Of a DNA stretch of 63,596 bases, positions 9,094 through 18,383 are shown one piece after another. The stretch is from NCBI GenBank assembly GCA_946478525.1, contig CAMLCH010000010.1, forward strand, positions 1-63,596. Reading direction: 5' to 3'. Source of the DNA: Snodgrassella alvi_G (GTDB lineage Bacteria > Pseudomonadota > Gammaproteobacteria > Burkholderiales > Neisseriaceae). The notes beneath the pieces were generated by a model. The model was not told where the DNA came from. It did not search any database and saw nothing but the letters and a program-made list of their open reading frames with translations. The position numbers were made by a program, and so were the translations under genes. How positions within the stretch are numbered: position 1 is the stretch's first letter; each line of letters begins with the position of its first letter.

Positions 9094-9834
9094 ATGAATA
9101 ATACTGATGTTCGACATCAAAATGCATTGAAACATGTGCAAAAAATGCTGGGATATCAATTTTCCCAAAACCAGCTTCTTCTTCAGGCACTGACTCATCG
9201 TAGTTATAGTGCGCTGCATAATGAACGCCTAGAATTTGTTGGCGATTCAATTTTAAATTATACCGTCGCCAAAATGTTATTTATGGCTTTCCCTAAATTA
9301 TCTGAGGGTGAGCTATCACGGATGCGTGCCAATTTAGTAAATCAGGATACTTTAGCTAAGATAGCAATGGAATTGAAGATCGGCGATGCATTACTACTCG
9401 GAACAGGGGAACTCAAAAGTGGCGGTTTTCGTCGCCCATCTATTCTGGCTGATGCTATGGAAGCATTATTTGCAGCCATTAGTTTTGATGCTGATTTTAA
9501 TACGGCTGAAGAAGTGGTGCGTAATTTATATACACAACGAATTAGGCAGATAAACCCAAATGAAAGCGGTAAAGACGCTAAAACTCGTTTGCAGGAAAGT
9601 TTGCAGGCCAGACGTTTGGCTTTACCTAAATACCGAATTATTGGCCAAACAGGTGAACTGAATGATCAGCAATTTATAGTACAATGTGATTTGGGTGAAT
9701 TAGGCTTTCAAATCGAAGCTACCGGGCATAGTCGTCGCGAGGCTGAGCAACAAACTGCAGAAGTTGCGCTAAAGTGGTTAGAAAAAAATTATCCTGTAAA
9801 AAAAACAGCCAAAAATAATAAGGCTCTTAGTTAG
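9094..9834 (+). CDS. rnc: Ribonuclease III
   Basis: This endonuclease cleaves double-stranded RNA and processes rRNA precursors and some mRNAs. The 246-residue protein has the N-terminal nuclease domain with the signature ERLEFVGDSILNYTVA (about residues 44-59) and the second metal-binding region ADAMEALFAAI. The double-stranded-RNA-binding domain follows (about 155-230, with GHSRREAEQQTAEVALKWL). A Lys-rich tail ends the protein. In Neisseria the usual order is lepA-lepB-(small gene)-rnc-era. Here the small gene is not recognisable, and about 1.8 kb separates rnc from era. Confidence 0.97.
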   Translation: MNNTDVRHQNALKHVQKMLGYQFSQNQLLLQALTHRSYSALHNERLEFVGDSILNYTVAKMLFMAFPKLSEGELSRMRANLVNQDTLAKIAMELKIGDALLLGTGELKSGGFRRPSILADAMEALFAAISFDADFNTAEEVVRNLYTQRIRQINPNESGKDAKTRLQESLQARRLALPKYRIIGQTGELNDQQFIVQCDLGELGFQIEATGHSRREAEQQTAEVALKWLEKNYPVKKTAKNNKALS

Positions 9835-10656
9835 TAAAGATAAATTATCTGGCATTTTTGCTTTTACTTCTGTGTTCTTTTCTTTATACAAAACCATCTA
9901 TATTTCAGCGATTCAAAACATAGTCAAGTATTTTGGATAGTTAGATTGTTAGTGCTTGCTTAGCAGATAAGAATCAGTAAGACGACAATAGTATTGTTCT
10001 AAGATCAAACAGATTTTGAATTGCTGGGGTAAAACTGATAAAAAATTTTTACTGACAAAACTTTGGATTGATGAGGTATTAATTTTCACAAGTGTCTTTA
10101 ATTAGGATAATGACTAGCGAAAAAAGGTAATTGATAGCTTGATATGGCTAAAATTTATGTCTAGCTATTGAACTCGCAATGATGTGTCAATTAGAACGAT
10201 ATACTGTTAAATTTTTTTATCACCGGCAACTGCATATAGGATTTACTCTGAGCTAAAAAGAAAAAAGTAATAATGATTTACGGGAGGCAAAAAAGCAGCA
10301 ATAAATTATTTATAAAAATAAAAACAATGAATATTGTTTAAGTTGAGATCTTAACAAAAAAATAATTAAGCATTATAATTTATTAATATTTCTTTATATT
10401 TATTTAGATATGTAAGATTAGGCTTATAGAAAGTTTATTTTAACTTCAGTATATGGCTAACAGTATCAGATTAGTCCACATTGGATTGAAAACTTTATTT
10501 CAGATATTTGTGTAATGAGATATGGAGAAGAAAAATCCAATCACGGATAGAGGCTATTACCCAAAATGCTTATACATAAATTGATATAATAGCTTTATAC
10601 TAATTGAATAAATTTTCATTCGATGAAATGTTAGCAAAATAGTTGATAAGGAATAG
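9835..10656. other. Long AT-rich gap between rnc and a secreted-protein gene
   Basis: This 822-base stretch has no intact gene. It contains a possible transposase relic at about 10113-10256, listed separately. Immediately before 10657 the sequence is promoter-like and AT-rich, with a weak ribosome binding site (AAGGA at about 10648). The rest shows no convincing ORF, tRNA or strong hairpin. Confidence 0.55.
10113..10256 (+). pseudogene. Possible transposase N-terminal relic (IS1595/IS1016-like)
   Basis: The stretch read from 10152 gives LCLAIELAMMCQLERYTVKF followed by FYHRQLHIG and a stop. This resembles the helix-turn-helix start of IS1016/IS1595 transposases, in which an AADLL...N..A..FYRKIR pattern is typical. 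A second frame just upstream (KKVIDSLIWLKFM) could be the preceding helix after a frameshift. No DDE domain and no terminal inverted repeats are visible. The match is from memory of the family pattern and is weak. Confidence 0.28.
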
Positions 10657-11556
10657 ATGATGAAATATTTTGGTTTAATATTTTTGGTGATATCTTCAGT
10701 GCTTTCAGCTAAAACTGTTCACTCCCTCGGAGAAATACCTCAACACATCAAACATTCGGCTGGCAAAACTTATTGGGAAGAACAAATGGTGGGAGCTAAA
10801 CCTCAAAATTATTTTGGTCGAGATTTTTTTGCTGATAAAGAAAATTATAAAAAGATATTATTTTTAATTGATCCTAAGTTGCTCATTGAGAAAAACTGGA
10901 AGTTTATGGGTGTCAGACCTTGGTCACGTCAGCCAGATACTTATATTTTCACAGCCTGCTCCACCGATGAAAAAGATAAAAAATATGATTTTGACGTAGA
11001 TTATTGTCATTATCTTAATACTGGGAAAACCGTATTTGCTGTTATTAAAATTGATAAAGACAACAATATATCCTTAATTGCTAAACCCTGGATTGATGAT
11101 GGCAATAACACCGAACAAACTGCTTTTTTAATAACCAATGACCAGAAACAAAACGTTACTGGTAATCCCATACGCCTAGATTTTGCACCTTACCAGTTAA
11201 GTTCTGAAATTCTCGCATTTGGTGTACGACATAATGCAATGGTTGGATATTCAGGTGGCGGTGCTATAGATGAAGCAATGACATTATTTGCAGTTATTGA
11301 TGGCCAATTACTTCCGATTTTGAATGTGCCAACCTATCATTTTGCTGATTATGCTGGTAGTTGGCATAAAGATGGCACTCGGGACCATGATATATATGAA
11401 AACCTTTATATTATTAGAGTATTATCATCCTCTACTAATGGAATGAATGATTTAGCGTGGTCTGAAGTAGATGGAAAGAAGAAACACACATCTGTGATTT
11501 ACAAATGGGACAACGTTAATAAGAGATATATTAAACAAAAAGCTAAAAGAAAATAA
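10657..11556 (+). CDS. Hypothetical secreted protein
   Basis: The 299-residue protein has a typical cleavable signal peptide (MMKYFGLIFLVISSVLSAKT, cleavage probably after SLSA or just beyond), so it should be exported to the periplasm. I do not recognise the mature part. It is rich in Lys, Asp, Asn and Tyr, and has two Cys residues (CSTDEKDKK and DYCHYL) about 20 apart that could form a disulfide. A Gly-rich stretch (GYSGGGAIDEAMTLFAVIDG) lies near residue 200. The repeated short strands suggest a beta-rich fold. The gene lies inside the usual rnc-era interval, has its own long upstream region, and looks more AT-rich than its neighbours. Acquisition by transfer is possible but unproven. Confidence 0.8.
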   Translation: MMKYFGLIFLVISSVLSAKTVHSLGEIPQHIKHSAGKTYWEEQMVGAKPQNYFGRDFFADKENYKKILFLIDPKLLIEKNWKFMGVRPWSRQPDTYIFTACSTDEKDKKYDFDVDYCHYLNTGKTVFAVIKIDKDNNISLIAKPWIDDGNNTEQTAFLITNDQKQNVTGNPIRLDFAPYQLSSEILAFGVRHNAMVGYSGGGAIDEAMTLFAVIDGQLLPILNVPTYHFADYAGSWHKDGTRDHDIYENLYIIRVLSSSTNGMNDLAWSEVDGKKKHTSVIYKWDNVNKRYIKQKAKRK

Positions 11557-11667
11557 AAATATCTGAAACGAGAATACTGCTTTGAGTGACACATCTGCTT
11601 ATATTTTGATAATTTTAAATTTATTAATGTTAAAATAAAATTATTACAACATTTTTATAAGTCTATT

Positions 11668-12591
11668 ATGTTTCAATTTTCCAGGCCAGAAATCATAAAT
11701 CATGGTGAGAATTTTCGCTGCGGTTTTGTTGCTATAGTTGGACGTCCCAATGTTGGCAAATCTACTTTAATGAATCATTTAATTGGTCAGAAAATCAGTA
11801 TCACCAGTAAAAAGGCCCAGACGACCCGCCATAAAGTAAATGGAATATATACAGACCAGGAAGCACAATTGATTTTTGTTGATACTCCAGGTTTTCAGAC
11901 ATATCATCGCAATGCGCTCAATGACCGTTTAAATCAGAATGTGACCGAAGCGGTGGCGGGTGTAGATGTAATTGTATTTGTCATCGAAGCGCTGCGTTTT
12001 TCAGAGGCGGATCGCGAAGTTTTACAGAAATTACCAAAACATATTCCAGTATTGTTGGTTATTAATAAAGCTGATAAAGCAAAAGCTAAAGATAGCACTT
12101 TGATAAATGATTTCATTGCTGAAGTTGAAAGAGAATTTTCTTTTACTAAGATACTCTTAGTCAGCGCCAAACACGGCGTGGGGATTGCACAACTTATCAA
12201 CACATTAAAACCAATGTTACCTTTGGGCATACCTTTATATCCTGAAGATATGGTGACTGACAAATCATCACGATTTTTGGCTATGGAAATTGTCCGAGAG
12301 AAACTTTTTCGTTATCTGGGAGAAGAACTACCATATGCGATGAATGTGGAAGTTGAACAGTTTGAAGAAGAAGAAGGGCTTTATCGGATTTATATTGCTG
12401 TGCTGGTTGATAAAGATAGTCAAAAAGGTATTTTAATAGGTAAGGGCGGTGAGAAACTAAAAAAAATTTCCACTGAAGCGCGGCTTGATATGGAGAAACT
12501 GTTTGCCACAAAAGTATTCCTGAAAGTATGGGTAAAAGTTAAGTCTGGTTGGGCAGATGATGTTCGTTTTCTGCGTGAATTAGGATTGTAG
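11668..12591 (+). CDS. era: GTPase Era
   Basis: This essential GTPase assists 30S subunit assembly by binding the 3' end of 16S rRNA. The 307-residue protein has G1 at about 25-32 (GRPNVGKS), switch region KKAQTTRH, G3 DTPGF and G4 NKAD. The C-terminal KH RNA-binding domain (about 210-295) carries the signature GILIGKGGEKLKKI. The first 15 residues precede the GTPase domain and are within the normal range. It is separated from rnc by the inserted gene, so it probably has its own promoter in the AT-rich 11557-11667 spacer. Confidence 0.97.
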   Translation: MFQFSRPEIINHGENFRCGFVAIVGRPNVGKSTLMNHLIGQKISITSKKAQTTRHKVNGIYTDQEAQLIFVDTPGFQTYHRNALNDRLNQNVTEAVAGVDVIVFVIEALRFSEADREVLQKLPKHIPVLLVINKADKAKAKDSTLINDFIAEVEREFSFTKILLVSAKHGVGIAQLINTLKPMLPLGIPLYPEDMVTDKSSRFLAMEIVREKLFRYLGEELPYAMNVEVEQFEEEEGLYRIYIAVLVDKDSQKGILIGKGGEKLKKISTEARLDMEKLFATKVFLKVWVKVKSGWADDVRFLRELGL

Positions 12592-12830
12592 AAATTCATA
12601 TATGTTTAGTGTAGCAATATTCATTACTGGATAGGATCTGTTTTATCAAGACAAAGTTATATCAGGCAATTTTTAGCTGTGCTAAATAGCTGTTGTTTTG
12701 CTCTATAAAAAGGTGAAACAAAAATGAATTTTTATAAATATTTTATTTCCAATATAAGTATTAATACTCAAATTCATCCGTAAGGATAACCTCATTTGGC
12801 ATATAACTCTCATATTTTTAATTAAAGTTT

Positions 12831-13391
12831 ATGTTGTTAAATATTCTGCAATTTGTTCAGCACCATATCAAGCTAGCTGTACAGGCTGGTGATACGGTAA
12901 TTGATGCGACAGCGGGTAATGGTCATGATACTGTTTTTTTGGCTCAGTGTGTTACCAATAGCGGTAAAGTATTGGCATTCGATATTCAGTCTTCGGCATT
13001 GCTTAACACCCGCAATAAATTAAATGAATTGGGTTTATCGGAGCAAGTAAGTCTGATTCAAGCCGGGCATGAGCATATGCAAAAGTTTTGTCACACTGGC
13101 GTCAGCGCTATTATGTTTAATTTAGGCTATTTACCCGGAGCTGATAAGAACTGCACTACTCAGGTAACCACTTCTCTGGCAGCATTGGAAGCTGGATTAA
13201 ATATATTGCTTAAAGACGGACTAATTAGTGTGGTGTTATATCCCGGCCATGAACAGGGCATAATTGAAGCGCAAGCCATTGAAAAATGGGCAGCTCAATT
13301 ACCTCAGCAACAATACGAAGTTTTACAGTATCGTTTTACAAACCGTATTCACCATGCACCGTATGCATTGTTGTTGCACAAAAGAATATAG
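12831..13391 (+). CDS. mnmM: MnmM-type tRNA methyltransferase (YtqB family)
   Basis: This is a class I SAM-dependent methyltransferase of 186 residues. SAM motif I is DATAGNGHDT (residues 25-34), motif II acid is at LAFDIQ, and the family-specific motif FNLGYLPGADK is near residue 100. The HHAPYALLL ending is also typical of the YtqB/MnmM family. In Bacillus subtilis the family converts nm5s2U34 to mnm5s2U34 in tRNA wobble position. In this window an MnmC-like protein without a methyltransferase domain occurs at 34987-36528, which makes that role plausible here. Older annotation calls this family putative rRNA methylase. The start ATG at 12831 has only a weak Shine-Dalgarno sequence. Confidence 0.85.
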   Translation: MLLNILQFVQHHIKLAVQAGDTVIDATAGNGHDTVFLAQCVTNSGKVLAFDIQSSALLNTRNKLNELGLSEQVSLIQAGHEHMQKFCHTGVSAIMFNLGYLPGADKNCTTQVTTSLAALEAGLNILLKDGLISVVLYPGHEQGIIEAQAIEKWAAQLPQQQYEVLQYRFTNRIHHAPYALLLHKRI

Positions 13392-13504
13392 TATTCTGGA
13401 TAGATATTATATTGTAATTATGTTGTATGACTATATCCTATCATTTAGTTCTCAATAAACAAGACGATGTTACCTGAAGCTGACATTTTATTTGTAGCAG
13501 GAAA

Positions 13505-14374
13505 ATGAACATGAAACTTAGAAATTTTTTGACTCTGGCTGCCAGTGTTTTACAAAGGCTGGATGCTATTTTACCACCGGTAACACAAGAACCAGACTGG
13601 ACGGCGGTTGCTTATCGTTGGCAAAAATTAGGTAATAACGGAATTTTAGAAAGTCTACCACGGCCACATACCTTTGCTTTAAATCGTCTGTCCGCGGTAG
13701 ATGAACAGCAACGTCAATTAGTTCGTAATACTGAACAATTTCTGGCTGGACGACCAGCTAATAATGTATTGATGACTGGTGCACGTGGTACCGGTAAATC
13801 TTCTCTGGTTAAAGCACTATTGCACCATTATTCCGGACAAGGACTGCGGTTAATCGAAGTTGATAAAAGTGATCTGTTAACATTGCCTGCGCTATTATCT
13901 TTGCTCAAATCTCGTCCGGAAAAATTTATATTATTCTGTGATGATTTATCTTTTGAAACCGGCGAAAATAGTTATAAAGCTCTTAAAACAACTCTTGATG
14001 GTGGTTTATCGCAGCGCTGCGATAATGTTTTGGTGTATGCAACTTCTAATCGACGACACCTGATGCCTGAATATATGGCCGAAAATCTAGCTGCTCCCTC
14101 AGGAGAGGATGAAGTTCATCCGCAGGAAGCCATTGAAGAAAAGGTGTCTTTATCTGATCGCTTTGGTTTATGGTTAAGTTTTTATCCTTTTGATCAGGAT
14201 GCTTATTTGCAGGCGGTAAGTAATTGGTTGGAAGATGCCGGTCTGGAAATGGATGATATTAGCAGAAAAGCGGCATTAAACTGGAGTCAGAGTCGAGGCA
14301 GTCGTTCCGGTCGGGTTGCTTGGCAGTTTGTTTGTGACTGGGCAGGCAGAGAAAAAGAGCAACGAGTGTTATAA
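13505..14374 (+). CDS. DUF815-family AAA-type ATPase
   Basis: The 289-residue protein is a DUF815 P-loop ATPase. Walker A is GARGTGKSS (about residues 92-100) and Walker B is FILFCDDLSFE (about 141-151). A conserved ATSNRRHLMPEYM stretch follows, and LSDRFGLWLSFYPFDQDAYL matches the family sensor region. There are no membrane segments after a mildly hydrophobic N terminus. The function of the family is not established. The next gene, xseA, is convergent, 108 bases away, and I see no terminator hairpin between them. Confidence 0.85.
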   Translation: MNMKLRNFLTLAASVLQRLDAILPPVTQEPDWTAVAYRWQKLGNNGILESLPRPHTFALNRLSAVDEQQRQLVRNTEQFLAGRPANNVLMTGARGTGKSSLVKALLHHYSGQGLRLIEVDKSDLLTLPALLSLLKSRPEKFILFCDDLSFETGENSYKALKTTLDGGLSQRCDNVLVYATSNRRHLMPEYMAENLAAPSGEDEVHPQEAIEEKVSLSDRFGLWLSFYPFDQDAYLQAVSNWLEDAGLEMDDISRKAALNWSQSRGSRSGRVAWQFVCDWAGREKEQRVL

Positions 14375-14482
14375 ATTTTATTTGCCCAGTCTAAGCAATC
14401 CAATTTAACTTGTCCTTTAAAATTCTATTTTACATTTTTGCATAAGATAGGGTGCGAAAATCTGAGCTTATTGAGGATGTGT

Positions 14483-15841
14483 TCACTGATCAAACAAATC
14501 GGATTGCTGATGCTCAGGCAGTACTTGTACCGACCTTTCACCCTGTGCAAAGCGTATTTGCAGTTTTTGTCCCAATTTTAATTTAGTACCATCGCGAACA
14601 ACATGCCCTTTTTGATCAGAAACAATACTGTAACCACGAGCCAATATGTTTGTCGGAGATACAGCTGCTAATAGTTGGATTTGTTGCTGTAATTTTTGCT
14701 GAGTCTGAGACAATACATTTTTCCAGTTTTGCTGTAATTGTATTTTTTTCTGTTGTAGATATTGTTTTGCAAAGTTAGTTTGTGGTTTTGCAGTATACAG
14801 CGCGCGCTGTAGTTGTAATAAAGTTTGCTGTTGCTGCCTGACATGTCTATACATATTTAAATGCAGCTGTTTTTCAATGTCTGCTAGCTGTTGATGTTGT
14901 TGTAACCAGTTTTGTTGCGGATGTTTTAATTGCCGCGCTAGCCAATCCAATTTTTGTGAGGCATCATAATAGCGTTGTTGCAAAAGCTGATATAAATGAT
15001 TTTGCCATTGTTTAATTTGTTGACGCAAATGAGTCAAATCTGGGCTGACTAGTTCTGCAGCAGCTGTTGGCGTTGGGGCGCGCACATCAGCGGCAAAATC
15101 AGTTAGGGTGAAATCAGTTTCATGTCCTACGCCACTGACGGTAGGTATATGACTGGCAGCTACAGCACGTACGACTATTTCTTCATTGTAAGACCATAGA
15201 TCTTCTATACTGCCGCCACCCCGACATATAATCAGTACATCGGCCAGTTGCTGGTTATTAGCTGTCTCAATAGCAGCAGCAATTTGTCGTTCACTACCCG
15301 TACCTTGCACGGCAGTTGGATAGACGATAACCTCAATGCCACTGTGACGGCGTCGTAGGGTGGTTACCACATCACGCAATGCTGCAGCAGCTAGACTGGT
15401 GACAATACCCACTACTTTTGGCGAAGTAGGTAATAATCGCTTGCGCTCCTGCGCAAATAACCCTTCAGCAGTCAGTTGCTGTTTTAAGCGTTCATATGTC
15501 TCGTATAACTGTCCCAAACCTTTATGACGTACGGCATTAATGGTAATTTGAAATTCGCCACGCGCTTCATAAATGCTGATTTTCCCGGCTATTTCAATAT
15601 GATCGCCTTCCTGTAAGGGATGGCTTAATTGCTGGGCAATACCCTTAAATAATACACACCTGACCTGAGCTCGTGCATCTTTCAAAGAAAAATAGTAATG
15701 GCCGCTGGCGGCTCGGGTTAAATTTGATATTTCTCCACCAACCCATAGACCAATCAAATTTTGTTCCAGTAATTGGCGAGCACAGGCATTTAATTCTGAA
15801 ACGCTGATAGCAGCAGGTGTAAGTAAATCAGACATAGACAC
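14483..15841 (-). CDS. xseA: Exodeoxyribonuclease VII large subunit
   Basis: This is the catalytic large subunit of exonuclease VII, which degrades single-stranded DNA in both directions together with the small subunit XseB. The 452-residue protein has the N-terminal OB-fold domain (about 14-110, with IGLWVGGEISNLT), the catalytic domain (about 130-260, with GVGHETDFTLTDFAADVRAPTPTAAAE) and a long Gln-rich coiled coil (about 265-400). The C-terminal GYSIV box is present. xseB is not next to it in this window. The length is normal. The start ATG at 15841 gives MSMSDLLTPAAISVSELN. Confidence 0.97.
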   Translation of the reverse strand: MSMSDLLTPAAISVSELNACARQLLEQNLIGLWVGGEISNLTRAASGHYYFSLKDARAQVRCVLFKGIAQQLSHPLQEGDHIEIAGKISIYEARGEFQITINAVRHKGLGQLYETYERLKQQLTAEGLFAQERKRLLPTSPKVVGIVTSLAAAALRDVVTTLRRRHSGIEVIVYPTAVQGTGSERQIAAAIETANNQQLADVLIICRGGGSIEDLWSYNEEIVVRAVAASHIPTVSGVGHETDFTLTDFAADVRAPTPTAAAELVSPDLTHLRQQIKQWQNHLYQLLQQRYYDASQKLDWLARQLKHPQQNWLQQHQQLADIEKQLHLNMYRHVRQQQQTLLQLQRALYTAKPQTNFAKQYLQQKKIQLQQNWKNVLSQTQQKLQQQIQLLAAVSPTNILARGYSIVSDQKGHVVRDGTKLKLGQKLQIRFAQGERSVQVLPEHQQSDLFDQ

Positions 15842-15943
15842 AGTTAAGTCATAAACAAATAAGCTTAAATATTATACGTGGTTTTAGCGTATTGTTCAGA
15901 GAAAGACTGCGACATGGTATAGTTATAACATGTTTGGTATTAA

Positions 15944-16981
15944 ATGATGGATATGGGTGGATTAGCAAACGTTATTGAGCGTCACTGGAAATACCGTAAT
16001 CAATTTCTTGCAGTATTGTTATGGCCCTTAGCAAGAATTTTTCAAAGTATTGCTGCGCTCAGACGCTTTTTTTATCAACATGGCTGGTTGAATGCGGCCA
16101 GTCTGCCATGTCCGGTGGTGATAATTGGTAATATACATGTTGGCGGGGTAGGAAAAACACCATTGGTAGCAGCAATTGTGCGCGCTTTGCAAAAAAATGA
16201 TATACAAGTAGGGATAATTAGTCGTGGTTATGGTCGAGCCAGCAAGGATACGCTGGTTATTGATGAACACACATTAGTAACGGCAAGTGGCGATGAGCCT
16301 CTGATGCTTTACCGGCAACTAAAAGTGCCTGTGGCTGTTGGTGCAACCCGTCTAGCTGCTGGCGAAGCATTATTTAGACTTCACCCTGATCTGCAAGTGC
16401 TGATAAGTGACGATGGTTTGCAGCATTATGCACTTAAGCGCGATCTAGAGATTGTGGTTTTTCCGGCGCGGGATATTGGTAAATCATTAGACTTATTGCC
16501 CAATGGACCTTTGCGAGAACCATTAGCGCGAATTAATGATGCAGACGGAATATTATTTAGTCAAGGAAATGCGGACGATCTGCATAATCCGGCAATCAGG
16601 CATTGGCTAGCTAATAAATGGTGCGGTTACAGTCGCTTACATTATGGTTCTTTATATCGTTTCAACCAGCCGGCGAAAACGGCCATCCCGGAAGATTTTA
16701 TCGGTCATCGTTGTGCAGCAATAGCTGCAATTGGTCGTCCAGAGCGTTTCTTTCAAGCCTTAGAAAATTTGGGTATCGCATTATCAGAGAAAATTGCATT
16801 GCCCGATCATGCTCCGATTAGTGCATCTGATTGGCCGGATGCAGATGTGATTTTTATTACGGAAAAAGATGCAATTAAACTTTCTCAACCACAGTCTAGA
16901 GAATTATGGGTTTTGCCATTAGAGGCTGAAATCATTCCGGATGTGGCAGCATGGATACAAGAACGGCTGCATCTAAAATAA
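15944..16981 (+). CDS. lpxK: Tetraacyldisaccharide 4'-kinase
   Basis: This inner-membrane kinase adds the 4'-phosphate to the lipid A disaccharide precursor. The 345-residue protein starts with an amphipathic or membrane helix (about 22-40). It has the LpxK P-loop GNIHVGGVGKTP (about 62-73) and the conserved ISRGYGR and DDGLQH motifs. The ending is typical of the family (FITEKDAIKL near residue 308). It lies upstream of a Trm112-like gene and kdsB, an arrangement seen in many proteobacteria, which groups LPS lipid A and Kdo steps. The first codons (MMDMGG) offer several ATG starts, and the exact one is uncertain. Confidence 0.96.
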   Translation: MMDMGGLANVIERHWKYRNQFLAVLLWPLARIFQSIAALRRFFYQHGWLNAASLPCPVVIIGNIHVGGVGKTPLVAAIVRALQKNDIQVGIISRGYGRASKDTLVIDEHTLVTASGDEPLMLYRQLKVPVAVGATRLAAGEALFRLHPDLQVLISDDGLQHYALKRDLEIVVFPARDIGKSLDLLPNGPLREPLARINDADGILFSQGNADDLHNPAIRHWLANKWCGYSRLHYGSLYRFNQPAKTAIPEDFIGHRCAAIAAIGRPERFFQALENLGIALSEKIALPDHAPISASDWPDADVIFITEKDAIKLSQPQSRELWVLPLEAEIIPDVAAWIQERLHLK

Positions 16982-17210
16982 ATTATTACTGCGTGTTGGA
17001 CATTGTTTAGCTGCTTATGCTGGAAAAATATGTCTTGATGAAGATCTAAGTGGTAGAATTTCCCGATCAGGTTATTTAGTAGCCTGTTTGAATCTGAGCT
17101 TTATTATTAAAGATTAGTCTTACGACGAAGTAGGGTAGCACGAATCGACAGGAAGATAGTGAACAATAATAATTTTGTTACGGGTCTTCGTTGTTCCAAA
17201 AGGAAACGAT

Positions 17211-17399
17211 ATGCAAAAAAAATATCTGGATATTTTGGTTTGTCCGCAATGTCAGGGCATGCTGGAGTGGCATGCTTCAGAACAGGAATTGTGGTGCAAG
17301 GCATCACGTCTGGCTTATCTGGTAAAAGACGGTATTCCGTATATGTTGGTTAATGAAGCACGGCAATTAACAGCTGAAGAATGTGCTGCTGAAATATGA
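17211..17399 (+). CDS. Trm112-family small zinc-ribbon protein (YcaR-like)
   Basis: This 62-residue protein begins MQKKYLDILVCPQCQGMLEW. It has a CxxC pair (C11, C14) and a further Cys29, consistent with a degenerate zinc ribbon of the Trm112/UPF0434 family. The start at 17211 is preceded by a good ribosome binding site (AAAGGAAACG); the open frame continues upstream to 17175 without matching the family. Its stop overlaps the kdsB start (ATGA), so translation is coupled. The gene is commonly found between lpxK and kdsB, but its role there is not known to me. Confidence 0.9.
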   Translation: MQKKYLDILVCPQCQGMLEWHASEQELWCKASRLAYLVKDGIPYMLVNEARQLTAEECAAEI

Positions 17400-18160
17400 G
17401 TGATTTTATTGTTCTTATTCCGGCACGGCTTTCATCTACTCGTTTGCCCAATAAAGCGCTGGCTGATATCCATGGTAAACCCATGGTGGTGCGTGTTGCT
17501 GAACGTGCTGCCCTGAGTAAGGCGAATCGCGTGGTGGTGGCAACTGATCACAAAGAGATTCTTTCTGCTTGTAGGCAGAATGGGGTGGAAGCAGTGTTAA
17601 CAGCTGCTGAACATGAAAGCGGTACCCATCGGCTGGCAGAAGCAGCAGCTATTTTGAATTTACCAGCTGAAACCTGTGTAGTGAATGTACAGGGCGATGA
17701 ACCGCTTATTGAGCCGGAACTCATTAATGCCATAGCCTCTCAGCTACAGCAAAGTAATGCACCTATGGCAACAGCAGCGCATGCTTTAACTGATTTGGCC
17801 GATTTTATGGATCCTAATTGCGTTAAAGTAGTATTAGACAAAAATCAAAATGCACTGTATTTCAGTCGTGCGCCTATTCCATGGCCTCGTGATGTTATGC
17901 GTAGTGGTGAAGAAATTATTCCTAGCACTGTGGCTGTTTACCGCCATATTGGCCTATATGGCTATCGAGTGGAATTTTTAAGTCAATATATTAATCTGGC
18001 ACCTTCTCCATTAGAGTATATTGAATCACTGGAGCAATTGCGAGTGTTGTGGCATGGATATAACATTGCCGTCCAAATAACTCGGCATGCTCCTGCTGCC
18101 GGGGTAGATACGGCTGCAGATTTGCAGCGAGTATTATCCTCATGGGCTGAAAAGAGTTAA
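17396..18160 (+). CDS. kdsB: 3-deoxy-manno-octulosonate cytidylyltransferase
   Basis: This enzyme activates Kdo as CMP-Kdo for the LPS inner core. The 254-residue protein starts with the nucleotide-binding signature IPARLSSTRLPNK. It contains ATDHKEI and the catalytic VNVQGDEPLIEPELI stretch, followed by YFSRAPIPWPRD and HIGLYGYR. Length and motif order are standard. The start overlaps the upstream small gene by 4 bases (ATGA), so lpxK, the Trm112-like gene and kdsB probably form one transcript. Confidence 0.97.
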   Translation: MSDFIVLIPARLSSTRLPNKALADIHGKPMVVRVAERAALSKANRVVVATDHKEILSACRQNGVEAVLTAAEHESGTHRLAEAAAILNLPAETCVVNVQGDEPLIEPELINAIASQLQQSNAPMATAAHALTDLADFMDPNCVKVVLDKNQNALYFSRAPIPWPRDVMRSGEEIIPSTVAVYRHIGLYGYRVEFLSQYINLAPSPLEYIESLEQLRVLWHGYNIAVQITRHAPAAGVDTAADLQRVLSSWAEKS

Positions 18161-18383
18161 ACTGAAGTGAGCATGCTCATACTGATTAAGTAAAATCAAA
18201 GCCAATTCTTATTGCTTTGTCTATTTCTCATGTATAAGATTATTTATTTACGGCTGTATCAAATTATTGCTACTAAATATATAGTACAGCTATAAATAAT
18301 GTGGCTGCACAGCAGATAAAATCAAAACAAGGTAAATTATTTTCAGTTTTTGTTGTATTTCAATATTATTTTCAGGAAAACGA

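Noticed and set aside
9838..9850. AGATAA-A-TTATCT palindrome just after rnc
   Set aside because: The loop of one base is too small for a real hairpin, and the T run is weak.
11934..12263. 109-codon ORF on the minus strand
   Set aside because: It is antisense to the middle of era, whose frame is fully explained.
12724..12783. 19-residue ORF with a good ribosome site before the MnmM gene
   Set aside because: It begins MNFYKYF and has an AAGGTG site, but it is too short and lacks coupling or regulatory structure. I keep it only as a note.
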